Assembly: GCA_907165275.2 (NCBI GenBank)
Contig: OU015655.1
Location: forward strand, 322,501 to 386,500
DNA: 64,000 nt
Direction of reading: 5' to 3'
Origin: Zygaena filipendulae
Taxonomy: Eukaryota; Arthropoda; Insecta; Lepidoptera; Zygaenidae
In this document: piece after piece, positions 10,710 to 21,506 of the stretch
Numbering within the stretch: the first letter of the stretch is position 1
Layout of the letters: every line of letters starts with the position of its first letter
The notes under the pieces: generated by a model
The model's database searches: none
What the model saw: the letters and a program-made list of their open reading frames with translations, nothing else
Told to the model about the DNA's origin: nothing
Translations under genes and position numbers: made by a program

Positions 10710-12755
10710 ATGTCGTTGGCGGTGTGTGTGGCACTGGCGGGGCTGGCGTGGCTGGCGTGCGCGGCCGAGTACGTGGACTACTCGGGCGCCCACATGCCGC
10801 TCTTTGAGGGCGGCGAGTACGAGGCGGCGCGCGACCCGCCGCCTGCCGCGCGCTACCCGCAGCCGCAGCCGCACCACGGCAAGTACCCAGCCGCGAGCCC
10901 GCCGCGCGCGTGCTGTACAGTGTACACCCGTCACAATCCATCGCTATTATACTAAACTATACGCACAATTTGTTCCAGAAACAACAGAAACATCTTACAT
11001 CCTGAAGGAGGACTCTGAAGTGCGATCGCATGATATTAAAAAACCATCTCATCAGCTGCAACCGATCGACGAAGAGGATGATATTATTGATATTTTTGAC
11101 AAATATAAATATGAGGAGCCACATTCGTTTAAGTCGAGCGTTTCTTACGCGAAACGACGGCCCGCTAGGATCGGGTATCCGCCGAGAGACGAGCCGACGG
11201 CCCCGCCCCGGGCGACCGCGCGGCGTGGGCGGCCCTGGGCGGGGGCGGGCAACGACGAGTACGACGAGCACTCCGACTCGGATGAGAGAGAGAGAGAACG
11301 CAACAGTAGAGTTAGGATGCTCGACGACGAGGGTTATCGTGCTCCACGCAGAAAGAACGGAAACGTGCGACGGAAACCGAGAGCGAGAGGCGCGAGGAAT
11401 CGTCCTGAAGACGTTGTGGATGATGATGACGATGGAGTTGGAAGGAGGTGGTCCAAGGGTGATGATGCGGTGGATTTTGACCGTCGGGAGGAGACGGGGG
11501 AGGCTTACGATGAGGTTCAGCGGCGGGGGGGCGAAGAGGCGCCCTACGAAGAGGCGGCAGAGTACGAGAGCACCCGTCGCCCGCCGCCCCCGCCACCGGC
11601 GCCGGCGAGGACGCGCGCACACCACTATCAGGAGTACTACGACATGCAGCGGGTGAAGAGCATCCAGAACAAACTGCCGGCCTTGAAGCGGAGGACGCAG
11701 GGTGAGTGGCGTAGATACACTAGAGTATCTGTTTGGTGACAGCATGACCGGCGTGAACCTTTTTATTTCACAATAAGCATGTACATACTTACATATATAT
11801 TTTTTATGTGTAATGGTCTTTCAACAGCAAGGTAAGTATTATGGATAGCTATTAGCAAGACCATATCGATCATCGTAGGTATATACTATATAGTGTAGTC
11901 GTGTAGAGTGTAGGACATGTTTGCATCGTTGCTGCTTTTTGAAGCTGTCTATTACTTCTTTTTTGCTCAGATTTCCTGCACATGGCCTTAAAGTAATAGC
12001 TACAGCTTCTCAAACAAAAGATTTTAGTGTTTGAAGAAATGTGTTCGGTGCAAACTAAACCCAACTACGCCTGAACAGTGCCTGAAGAATGGATGTGTCG
12101 TGGCTAACGGTAGGCTTGTGTGTGCTCAGCGCGGCCGGGGGAGGCGGCGACCTCGACGCGCGCGCAACGCGGCGGTGCGTGGATCCTGCCGCGCCGCCCG
12201 CCCACCGCGCTCGCGCAGCGCCACCCGGACACCCCCGGCAACAGCACTGGCGCTGCTGTCATCACTTCCACTCTTCCCACTTCCACCACCCTCACTCCCA
12301 CCCCGGAGCGCACCGACCCCGAAGAGTTATCCATAGCGGAGAAGTCGCGGCTGTCGATACTGAAGAAAGCGCAGCGCAAGGAGAGCGTCGACGTGGAGGC
12401 GGCGACCGCGAAGCCGCCGGTCCTGCTGCAGGTGACGCAGCGGCTGCAGACGATGGTGATGGTGGAGGGGGGGCGGCGTGGGGGTGGAGGGGGCGGGGGC
12501 GGGGGCGGGGGCGCGCGCCTCGTGGCGCAGGACTCGCCCGAGCGTCTGGCCAAGGTGCGTCGCCTGATGCGACACAAGCTGGTCGCCGGCGCGCGCAGCG
12601 TTCAAGACCTCACCGACAACTGGGACGAGCTGGTCTGCGACTACTTCGACGTCCGCGCCCTCGACAGCGCCGCGCCAAAGCACCCCGCCCACCTCCATGT
12701 ACTCCTACTCCTACTTCTACTGTGTTTTAGCGCAACTGCAATCAAGTTTATCTAA
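10710..12755 (+). CDS. Unrecognised secreted, possibly GPI-anchored, acidic/low-complexity protein (3 exons, 505 aa)
   Basis: Exons are 10710-10878, 10979-11701 and 12130-12755, totalling 1518 nt in one frame. MSLAVCVALAGLAWLACAA is a clear signal peptide, with cleavage near residue 18 or 19. Exon 2 is very charged: a DEEDDIIDIFDKYKYEEP segment, many Arg residues, VVDDDDDGVG near 204-208, a dibasic YAKRRPAR, and RRPPPPPPAPAR near 257. Exon 3 has a Ser/Thr/Pro stretch, a Gly run near 411-425 and a more ordered segment (SPERLAKVRRLMRHKLVAGA, about 432-451). It ends in HVLLLLLLLCFSATAIKFI, which suits a GPI-attachment tail or a membrane anchor. Intron 1 (100 nt) fits only as GC-AG, with donor G|GCAAGT at 10879; a GT donor 4 nt further on would break the frame. 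Intron 2 uses a normal G|GTGAGT donor. Function unknown. It is transcribed divergently from the second OCIA gene. Confidence 0.7.
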
Positions 12756-12937
12756 ACGTTGACCCGTTGGAACTCCGATCAAAACCGTGTTTGTACCTAT
12801 GTTATAATGTTATATTAGTCCTTCGGTTCGAGCTACGAGTAGTGTTTACTGTTTAGTTATCCAGCCGTACATACCTACCTAAGGTATCCAGTCCCGGCGG
12901 CGTATTTTAAGACGAACTATTAAATGTTTAAATATAA

Positions 12938-12948
12938 AATAAAATAAA
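12938..12948 (+). terminator. Polyadenylation signals of the secreted-protein gene
   Basis: Two overlapping AATAAA hexamers (12938-12943 and 12943-12948) lie about 185 bp after the stop codon of the plus-strand gene, in AT-rich sequence. Confidence 0.55.
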
Positions 12949-13124
12949 TTATATCTAATAAAAATTGCTTGGTATTATTATTTTGATCTATATTATTTTA
13001 AAGTTTGTACTTAAGTACCTATTCATTTAGGCTTTATATTTATTTATAAAACCCAATTGCCAAATACCATACAGCCTGGTAGAATCCAGATGTTCTGGCG
13101 GATGATACCGCTGCATTTACAATA

Positions 13125-13448
13125 GGGATGTTGACTACTATTGAAAATCAAAATTCTAATTAGTCCGTCAGTTAGAAAATAAAAAAACAATAGACACGTA
13201 TTTTTTGCTTTTTTAAATAAATTAAAATATACAGAGATAAAGCGCATTAAAGTTTAGGATGAGGAGGCCGTGACCTCACTAACCGCAAAACCGCCATACA
13301 AACTGTCAGAATAGTGACGTCACGCGTAATTTCAACTCAATATATCGCCGTTATTTTTTGATTACGTAAAAAAAGAAAAAATACGTGTCCAATATTTTTT
13401 AATAATCTACAAGACGGACTAAAAAATAAAAAATTAGTCAACATGCCC
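13125..13448. mobile_element. TIR/MITE-like element with TGACGTCA (family K), copy 1
   Basis: The ends are inverted and similar: GGGATGTTGACTA on the left and TAGTCAACATGCCC on the right. Next inward on each side come AGTCCGTC and then ACACGTATTTTTT motifs. TGACGTCA lies at 13315-13322. An opposite-orientation copy is at 41827-42090 and a truncated one at the window end. Confidence 0.7.
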
Positions 13449-13854
13449 ATTACATTGGCGTCTGTTGCCTGTTGCATTTGGAACTTGATTGTGGCGAGAT
13501 GGTCGATGACAGTCTTTTTTATTTGCTATATGTATATTTTCTGTACTATTATTTAGGTCAGTAGTGATACGCAAATGTATTGTTGATTTAATTATTCTAT
13601 TATTACATTTATTCTTAATTTAGTTTTCTTGTAGTACAAGTATTGTATAGTAGGTAATTATATTGTATGTAGTGTATTATGGGAGAACTACAGTATTTAT
13701 ATTGTACACCAAATGTTAATGTCTATTTGTCTAATAATTATTTACTTGTATTTTTACAATAATTTATCTATTATATTTTTTTATTTTAAGTTGGTTTATT
13801 TACATTTATATATTTTATTCCAAACAAGTATGATAGTATAATTATTTTTGCCTC

Positions 13855-14093
13855 TTCTTTTGTTACCCCCGTCCGAGCGTGACAGCGGGCTGCCAACTGA
13901 AAACCAGCGCTAGGTGTACCCGCACCTAGCTAATGCTTAGTTGGTGTCCCTTTCGGCAGAGCATGCAAGAAGAGATATCACAATAATAAGTTTACACATT
14001 TTAAATTAGTTACTGTTTATGTTTGTTTCTTTTTCTTGTGTGTTGTGCTGAAATAAAAGTATTTTCTTCTTCTTCTTCTTCTTCTTCTTCTGC
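13855..14093 (+). mobile_element. Retroposon-like 3' end with (TTC)n tail
   Basis: A GC-balanced block contains the hairpin GCTAGGTG/CACCTAGC. It is followed by TGTGCTGAAATAAAAGTATT and about nine TTC units (to about 14091). A body followed by a simple trinucleotide tail is typical of some LINE/SINE 3' ends. The family is not identified. Confidence 0.4.
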
Positions 14094-14217
14094 ACGCTGG
14101 GGACTAACAAATGATGAAAATTAAAAACAAATTGACACAAAAATTATGATATTTATCTGACATTACATATAATTAGTTATTTATCCTATATTAAATCACA
14201 TTCGTGTACGATATCAG

Positions 14218-14481
14218 ACGTCGAGGAGGAGTCGAGCTCAGCATCGGTGGCGGTGGTAGCGGAGCGGCAGCTGCAGGCGGCGCTGAGCGGCGGCGTTGCG
14301 GCGCCTTCGCCCGTGCGCCAGCGCAAGGAGGTGCACGACGCGGGGCCGGCTGCGGGCCCCCCGCTCGCGGCACCCGTGCCCGTGCCCGACCTGAGCACCC
14401 TCCCGTCGGCCGCCGCGCCGCTCCCCACCCTCGCCGCAGGTCGCCTCGACTCACGCCTGGATCGAGAGTGGAATGAATTCC
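14218..14481 (+). CDS. Probable orphan coding exon, gene unknown
   Basis: After an acceptor-like ATATCAG, an open frame entered at phase 1 reads VEEESSSASVAVVAERQLQ, then AALSGGVAAPSPVRQRKEVH, a Pro/Ala-rich stretch and RLDSRLDREWNEFL. It is GC-rich in an AT-rich setting, which suggests selection for coding. The donor is unclear: CAG|GTCGCC at 14440 and CTC|GTAGCT after 14481 are both weak. It could be an exon of the following gene (an alternative start), of the preceding gene, or of a separate gene. No domain is recognised. Confidence 0.4.
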
Positions 14482-14489
14482 TCGTAGCT

Positions 14490-15400
14490 ACCGATAATGC
14501 CCATCGACACTTAATTACACCATATTATTATGTTATTATTTCTGTTAAATTATTAATATATAATTATTTCCAAAAATATAGCCCGATGTATTTTTTATTA
14601 CGACGCTATCTTTCGGATAGAGTGCGAGGCTCGCAGGAAAATTGCCGGGCAACGAGGTGTTCCGCGGGAGAGCGCGCTAGCCGCGAGAGGGCGCCCGCGG
14701 ATTGATCGCCCGGAGGGAGCGAGAGATGCGATGAGCGGCGATCGTCGTCGTTGGGGTTGCCAGGTGGTATATACGGATACAAAATAGAAATATTCGAGTG
14801 GTTTTCGATGCTATTCGTAACATAATAGTTTACAAGGTATACTATGTGCTAATTAAATAAGTATGAGTACTAATAGTTCGACTGAGTTGTACAAGGATAG
14901 TAGGCAGAGAGCCGAGTACGGGCTCAGAGCATATGGGCTATGGGCTGATAACTTTTTTATTATTAATTATTGATCCTTAGAAAATAAAAAAAGGTATATG
15001 CATAACAGTGGAAGTGAAGCCTTTATATACTTGATTTCTATCTCATTGTCTCGCAGGCTAAATCCAAGATTTCTGAATTGGCTGTATGTACTTAGTTTCT
15101 TTTTTTTTTCAAAAACAGTAATTGTTTTTAACGTGTGTTGTGTGACAGTGACAAAAATATTCACGTCATTTGCTTTAACCTCTCTGCCTCTATGCCTTCT
15201 ATCTCATTCTCTCATAGGTTAAATCCTATTTATATTAATATTTTTGTCTCTTTTTAGTATTACTTTTTCGTTTCATCGAATTTTCAAATTATAAACGTGC
15301 TAAATAAGTTTTAACTTCAATATAGTTTTATTAGTCCATAGCAGAGCAATAAACAGAGCAGAGTTATAAGTGATTTCGTTTATTTTAAATGTGTGGTAGA
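14490..15400. other. Intergenic or intronic stretch
   Basis: A GC-rich block (14620-14760) could be a UTR exon or promoter, but no open frame or motif supports that. From 14800 to 15400 the sequence is AT-rich with T-runs and no recognisable feature. Confidence 0.3.
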
Positions 15401-15401
15401 A

Positions 15402-15617
15402 TCAGTGCGCGTGTACTGGCAGCACAGCGAGTCGCGGCAGACACACAGTGCCGGCGGGCGACGACGGCACAGCGCTGCGCCGTAGTGTATTAATTCGCCG
15501 CGCGAGCCGCGGACCGGAGGTCGGTCGTGGTCGAGTGAGTGAGCGCGGGGCCGGCGCCTTCCCGTCGTGTGTTGTCCCATCCTATCCACTGAATAGCCGG
15601 TGTCGTAAGTGACTATT
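15402..15617 (+). promoter_or_regulatory. Initiator and GC-rich 5' UTR
   Basis: An AT-rich to GC-rich switch occurs at 15400 with an insect initiator TCAGT at 15402-15406. About 210 bp of CpG-rich leader without long repeats then leads to the ATG at 15618. No TATA box is seen. This looks like the start of a transcribed plus-strand gene. Confidence 0.45.
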
Positions 15618-15717
15618 ATGAGCGACAGGGACAGGTCCTCACCCTCCCTCACGGACACCCCGCTGAAGACGTACATCGGCCGACACGACGACGATTACCC
15701 CCTCATAAACGGAAACG
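15618..15717 (+). CDS. First coding exon of an unidentified gene (partial)
   Basis: ATG at 15618 opens MSDRDRSSPSLTDTPLKTYI, then GRHDDDYPLINGN and a split Gly codon. It ends at an excellent donor, G|GTGAGT, at 15718 (phase 1). The 33 encoded residues are hydrophilic, look like a cytosolic N-terminal tail, and match nothing I can name. The next exon is not evident in the remaining 48 kb, so the first intron is either very long or later exons are too short to spot. Without this intron the frame runs into low-complexity GC-rich sequence. Confidence 0.6.
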
Positions 15718-18700
15718 GTGAGTGGATCGAATATTTTAAGGGTCGGTTGGGTTGGCTACGAGGCGACGTCGCCGGGTGTGTGTCGGTGCTCGGTGGGCGC
15801 GCATCACGCGCTCGGCGGCGCGCGCCCCGCTCACCGCCGCCCGGCGCGTGCCCGCGCTGCGTCATCGCGCGCGTGCACTGGGCCACTGGGTCAGCACGCC
15901 GCACCGCCCGCCGGTCCCTCCCGCGAAGGTCACCGCCGCCGACGCTCCTCTGCGGATATCCGCGATAAGCTTTGCCGCATTGAAGCTGCCGCGGGTTCGA
16001 TCGACCCGCGGGCCGCGACGACCCCTTCCAGACCGATGTAAGTATGTACGTCTACATCGTATACGGCTGCGGCTATACTCATTGTACGCTTCTGTCCTTC
16101 GCCGCCTGAAATTCGAGCCGCTCTGTCCGCTTCGCGCAGCAGTGGGTAGCTGTTCTGTCACTGTTTTTGGACTATTTGTTGTAGTTATAAACGGTAGAGA
16201 TAACGTGTTCACGGCAGTATCGTGAATTTCTTAGATGATCCTAGAAAAGGCTCTAGTACAATAAAATATATACTGAGTGTTTGTTCGCCGTTCACGTGAC
16301 ACGAGGTGGAAGTATGAAGCCCTACCGGCAGTGTGTGCGAGGAGGAAGCGGGAGGGGCGCCGCGCGTCGGTCGCCGACTCGCCGCCGTGCAGCCGCCGCG
16401 ATCGATACCGGACGACCTTAGGTCTTGAAGTGGAATACGTTTCGCGGTCCTGTGCTACCTAGTACCGACACATTGCCGCGAGACGCCGCTGGCACCGGCC
16501 TGATGAGTAGGACCAGCGACGTGGTGGTTCTCCCTCGGTTCCAGCCCGCTCCTGATGTACATAGGTAGCATTAACTGTGGCGCGGTGCTCTGACTGTCCT
16601 AGGTGCTAATCGCTTTACTTATATACTAAATTTTTTTACCACTTTTTCATAGACGTATTATATATATTTGCTTTTTTCGCAAAAAATTTATTCGGTTGAC
16701 AAAAAAAAATTTGGAAGTAAAAATAATGACGTGCGACACCGGAAAAAAAGGTTCCTGGTTGTGAAAACCTACCCTTAATACATAATCATCTAAATAATAA
16801 TTATAATTATTTTTAACCTGTGTTGACCGGTGATAATAACTCATATGTACAATATATTGCTATTGTTAGAATAACAACTATTCACCTATAACTCTGTAGT
16901 CTGTACCTATCAGTTTAAAAACAGCAGTTCGATAATCATAATTTTTACCCACTCGCGAAATTGTTATCTCAACCAACAACAGATATCTATTCTACCGCTA
17001 GGTACCTAACTAACATCGCGTTATTTATAATAAAAGATCCTTGAACATAAATCAGCGTTTAAAAACATTTTCTCTTTTACTCCGTACCCACTTGGTAATG
17101 GTACCTACCCGGAGACGTACACAGAAATTTCAGATAATACACGTCGCGTCGTCAGCGGGACGCCGGGGCCCGCTCCCAGTACCGCTGTACGTTGGGACTT
17201 GGGCCCCACGTTGGAAGCCAATTGTCGGGTTCTTAAACTGAATGGTAAATATCTCCGGCTAGCTCCAATAGAGCCACTTCCACATAGAGCCACCCTTCAA
17301 GTTTCAGGTCTACAATCAGCGGTTTAGGCTGTACGTTAACCCATCAGTCATTCAGAACAAAGCATTTATATATATAGATAGGGAGTATGTCAAAATACTG
17401 CCTCGTTACAATTTGTACCACGCACACCAGTCACCGGGCAGAATCTATAATGTCATTTACAATTGGTCAGGCACATTGATAAATTTTTCGCTTAATAACA
17501 ATTATAAGTATTTATATTTACGTAGTGCTATTGGTAGTTAAAAATACAGTTGGTGAGGCTTCAGCGATCAGGCCAGGACCCCAGCCCAGCGCCAGCTGAG
17601 CCCACTCGCAGCTCCTATCACATGCATTGTCCAATAGCTGGTGGTTTACGCCATCCAGAATAGTGATAACGCATCGTATACTGTGTCTTAGTACATTTTC
17701 AAGCGGAACTTTATCAAGTAGAGCAGACGAAACTTGTGAAACATTTCTTAAAACTTTACATATAAATCAGCCCCATTTGTTTGGGAAAATAAAAGATATA
17801 AGCTCCAACTTTTGCTTTAACTTTCATTTTATACCGCAACCTAATTATTTTTATATTATATACCTACCTAACCTACTCATAATATTTAGGACCTCACTTC
17901 CAGCAAGCTATCATCAATTATGCTCGAAGGAAGTACGTAGACGTATAATACGTTTATGCATAGTATCCGGCTGACAACGCCGGAGATCCTTCTGACTGGA
18001 GAGCACACGAAAATTCCAATTCTAGCTAACTGGAATATAGAGATAATAAGTCAGTTACGACCAAGTTAGCGCATGCGGGCATCGTTACATGGATTAGGAA
18101 TCCGGTGAAAAAGGAATAAACTTATAAAAAGCACCACAGGTGAAGAGTTTTATTTTTTATTCAAGTTTGTACACATAATTATATACCTAAAACACTTTAA
18201 AAACTTAGTGACCTTCTCGAGGTGAACACAACCTGCATGTAGAATAGTGCCACAATTAAAAAACAAAAAGAAACAAAGTAAACAAATATAGAGACCGGTT
18301 TTGGGAATACTATCTCTACCAATACCTGCCCAGTGGGTACGGTTTTGTGAGCCAAACATTTAGTTTATTTGATAGCTATTAGTTTGCTCTGTAAATGATT
18401 ACTGATGTAAGAAGAAAATACGCGCGTATATATACGGAATACGTAGTATTTCAAAGATGAATAAGTGCCTGTCGTCGGGGCATCACGTTTCAAGCTGGAT
18501 GAAGACGTTCTCACAAAACAAGCGGCAGGATATTACTAATCTCAGAAGCCGACACCAAGTGGATCTCTAGTTAACAGAGTTTACGGAGTCGAAGGTTTTG
18601 GAAACGTGTTCTGTGCTACGAAGTCTGTGAATGTCTAATACAGAGCGAGGAGTTAAGCATTCAAGACAGCCGACTGCCGCGCCGCGCCGCGCCGCGCCGC

Positions 18701-19945
18701 CCTGGTGCGACGGCGGCTCCGAGCACGCACCGGCTACATTCAATTTACAAATCGCTCGCACGGTCTCCATCTCCGACAAACCTAATTAGCTTCCATCCTA
18801 AACCAGATCTAAACCGGTATTCATTTAACGTACGAAAGTGGTCCGTGTACCGACCGGTGCGGCCGAAGGACATATCTACGTATCTCCGTCTGAAACTGAT
18901 TTAATTCAGCGACTGTATTGAATGTAGGTAGGCGATTAAATGTAGGTACCTATAGTCTTTGATGCAGCCGAGGATAAGATACATTTTAGCATGGACAGTA
19001 AAGGTTCCGTCTAGCGCTACTGTCGGCCTCTATCGGAAATTATTTGACAACTTAATTCCGAAATCAGGAAGGCAGTCGCTTCGCGTTCCTAATCTAATCT
19101 AATACTATCTACCTATAATAGTTCCAGATTTATTTATTGGTAACATGGCCACAAAGTTATAATAATATGAATTCAATAATAATAAAATGTGATCAGTTCA
19201 CTCTGTTTTGGCACATCGGCACAGTAAAAATGATTCATAAATAAGTCTTGAATCTTGATAGGAAAGACTTCATAAAACAAGCATTGTCATCCCAACTAAA
19301 CGTGTATACAGAATTTTAGCTCAATCGGTTGAAGATATCTGCTTCAAAGTGAGTTGTAAGATTCCACCCGTACAAACATAATTACATATTACATACATAC
19401 ATTGCAAGTTAAATAAAAGCTTTTAAAAAAATATGCAGATTAATTCCCATAATCTAAAAAAGTGTTCCTATGTATAAAGAGATTTATAAAACAATTTTCA
19501 ATTTAATAATTATAAAGTTAATGTAAAAGCTGACATTAATGTTACTACAAGAAGTTATCAGTCAAGAGTAGGCTTAGACCTTTAGTCTCAGTAAATAATA
19601 ATTGATTAGATGAATGAAAAATTATTTGTTCAGTTAAATGCTTTTCAAATTTAGTATTTCTTCAGGCAGTTATTGAAAATCGTAGAGGCTTTCAGAAATA
19701 CACGATGTCGGCTCGGCCGGCACATATTTTATTTAATATGACTTGCGTCTCGTCCGTTTTGAATATATGATATTTTAAGTATCAATGTTTCTACCAGAGA
19801 GAAGGTAATCACTACGTTGTTTCTACTTCTAAATATGACTCAGTTAATATGACATATAATTCACAACCAAAATCCAAATAAATCAACAAAAAGTTGGCAA
19901 TTGGCAATAGGAGTGCATTCAGCGTAAATCCTCTTTTTTATTTAT
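15718..19945. other. Probable intron, no exon recognised
   Basis: The GC-rich part (15740-16140) follows the first exon and includes a strong donor-like GTAAGTAT at 16038, which may mark an alternative first exon. A (GCCGC)n tract lies near 18675-18702. The rest is unremarkable AT-rich DNA with little recognisable repeat content. Confidence 0.35.
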
Positions 19946-20045
19946 AAGTAGCTGTCCCCGCGGTAATTTCGGAGTTCCCGTGGGAATTTTGGGATGAAAA
20001 GTACCGTATGTCACTCAGGACTACCGTAGCTTCTTATATAGCAAC
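19946..20045 (+). repeat. Family A repeat, partial copy
   Basis: Reads AGCTGTCCCCGCGGTAATTT, then GGAGTTCCCGTGGGAATTTTGG and GTATGTCACTCAGGACTACC. The 3' half is missing. Confidence 0.65.
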
Positions 20046-20104
20046 ATACTATATTTCAGTTAATTGCATTATAGAAAAATAATATATTACGAAAAATACT
20101 ATAT

Positions 20105-20395
20105 TTTTATGCCTAATTCAACTGTGGCGCGTTTTTATATTAACTGTGACTGACTGGTCTGGAACGCACCCTCAGTGCAGCACGGAAAATTTCAGAACGG
20201 CATCCCCGGCAACAAAACGTCAACTGCCAAACTAGCAATAATTTAATTTGTAGATGAATGCTGCCCGATACTTTTATAAATAATACTTTTGTACTATTTT
20301 TTTCCCTGCATTTCCTGAAAGTTCTATATTTTTTGCACATTTTTTCGGAAAATACTATATTTCTTCCAAAAAAAGGGTGGCAACTCTAGGCGGAG
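20105..20395 (-). mobile_element. Family X element, internally deleted copy
   Basis: It ends with GGGTGGCAACTCTAG, preceded by AAATACTATATTTCTTCC, and carries TCTGGAACGCACCCTCAG and CAACAAAACGTCAACTG. These match, inverted, parts of the larger element at 62874-63832. The left end is near GGCGCGTTTTTATATTAACT. Confidence 0.55.
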
Positions 20396-20697
20396 CGTAC
20401 TTGGCGTAAGCGCGCCGTCGTATTATCTTTGTACTATCGATGACGGCGGCGGCGACCCACTAGTGGTTAAATCCATGTTAAATCCTTCACAATAGGGTAC
20501 TTGCACGAAATTTATAATCAGAAATAGTGTCAATATTTCAAAAATAGAGCCTTAGAAAAGCGTTATCGTGAAAGATTTACTAAAAAAAATTTCAATAGTT
20601 TCCAAAATATTCAACTTTTAATTTTGTGAAACGGAATTTTGCAACGAAACACCAATCACAGCCAAGCTTGACACATGACGTCACTTTTATTTTTTTA

Positions 20698-20850
20698 GGA
20701 AATATTTACCTCTTTCAGAGAAGGCAAAAGAAACTAAGTGCATACAGTCAACGCATATTTTCCATTTTCTGAAGTTTTTTACTTTAAAATGCATCGGTAA
20801 CATGCATTTCGATTCTTTACTGGAACTTTTGGAAGTAAATAGACACAGTT
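20698..20850. repeat. Interspersed repeat with ATGCATTTCGAT motif, copy 3
   Basis: GAAGGCAAAAGAAACTAAGTG, CATACAGTCAACG, AAATGCATCGG and CATGCATTTCGATTCTTTAC correspond in order to the copies near 6933 and 7373. It sits inside the TIR element 20491-21165. Confidence 0.55.
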
Positions 20851-20869
20851 CAACCTTAATTTCGCTTTT

Positions 20870-20916
20870 GGATATATATATATTTGGATATATATATATA
20901 TTTGGATATATATATG
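20870..20916. repeat. GGATATATATATATTT short tandem repeat
   Basis: Three TTGGATATATATAT-type units in tandem. Confidence 0.75.
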
Positions 20917-21340
20917 AAGTTATCTGTCTGTCAGTGTCACATGACCCTGTCAATACGACAGTAACATTTCTATCACAGATTAATAAGGCGTAATTTTAAA
21001 CTAGTGACGTCATTCCGCGTTTTGGCGGTAAGGTCTAAAGTAGGAACTTTGAAACGCTCTATTGAATTAATTTATACATATATTTTTTTTCTTTTTCTTG
21101 CTTTGTTTAAGTAGGCCATATATCTTTAAAATAGACTGAAAAAAAATTCATGCAAGTACCCTATTGCGTTTGTTCTTGTAAAAAAAAAATGCATTCATAT
21201 TTAATATCTCATCCACACAATTATCATATTAAAATTAGGTACTTGTAAGACTTATTAATCACGAAAGTTGAATAATATGTATTAACTCAAATTATCACTT
21301 TATTCTACGTTTTTACAAATTAACTTCTCCTAATCATAAT

Positions 21341-21437
21341 GGAATTTTGCATACACATTGTCAGAAGTGCAAAAAAGGACATACTTTTTTATCCCGGAAT
21401 TCTCGGGGGAACTCCGAAATCAACGCGAGAAACAGCT
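21341..21437 (-). repeat. Family A repeat, partial copy
   Basis: Contains TTTTGCATACACATTGTCAG, TTTTTATCCCGGAATTC and ACTCCGAAATCAACGCGAG, then stops at AACAGCT. Reverse orientation. Confidence 0.65.
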
Positions 21438-21506
21438 AAATATATGCTTAATTGCACTACACAGAACGGAAACTATCGAATTCGGCTCACTACGTTCCTT
21501 ACACAG

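Larger units (their letters stand above)
20491..21165. mobile_element. 675-bp TIR element containing a nested repeat
   Basis: The termini AATAGGGTACTTGCACGAA and TTCATGCAAGTACCCTATT are inverted copies with one mismatch in this span. Inside, TGACGTCA octamers at 20676 and 21005 flank a copy of the CATTTCGAT repeat (20698-20850) and a (GGATATATATATATTT)n tract. No transposase frame remains, so it is non-autonomous. Confidence 0.6.

Noticed and set aside
10726..10978. Unspliced plus-strand frame starting MWHWRGWRGW in place of the signal-peptide frame
   Set aside because: The overlapping frame from 10710 encodes a textbook signal peptide and joins exon 2 through a GC donor; the alternative is an Arg/Trp-rich shadow frame.
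10957..11745. Minus-strand frame of 262 codons opposite the secreted-protein gene
   Set aside because: It is the complement of the GC-rich charged exon. The plus strand has the signal peptide, splice sites and consistent phases.
12089..12730. Other open frames over exon 3 (213 and 157 codons)
   Set aside because: Only the frame of 12120-12755 is entered in phase from exon 2 and gives the hydrophobic tail.
15995..16020. GGTTCGATC as a tRNA T-arm
   Set aside because: The surrounding palindrome has a 9-nt loop, and no D-arm, anticodon arm or acceptor stem can be built around it.
18675..18702. GC-rich coding exon
   Set aside because: It is a (GCCGC)n simple repeat without splice-supported frame.
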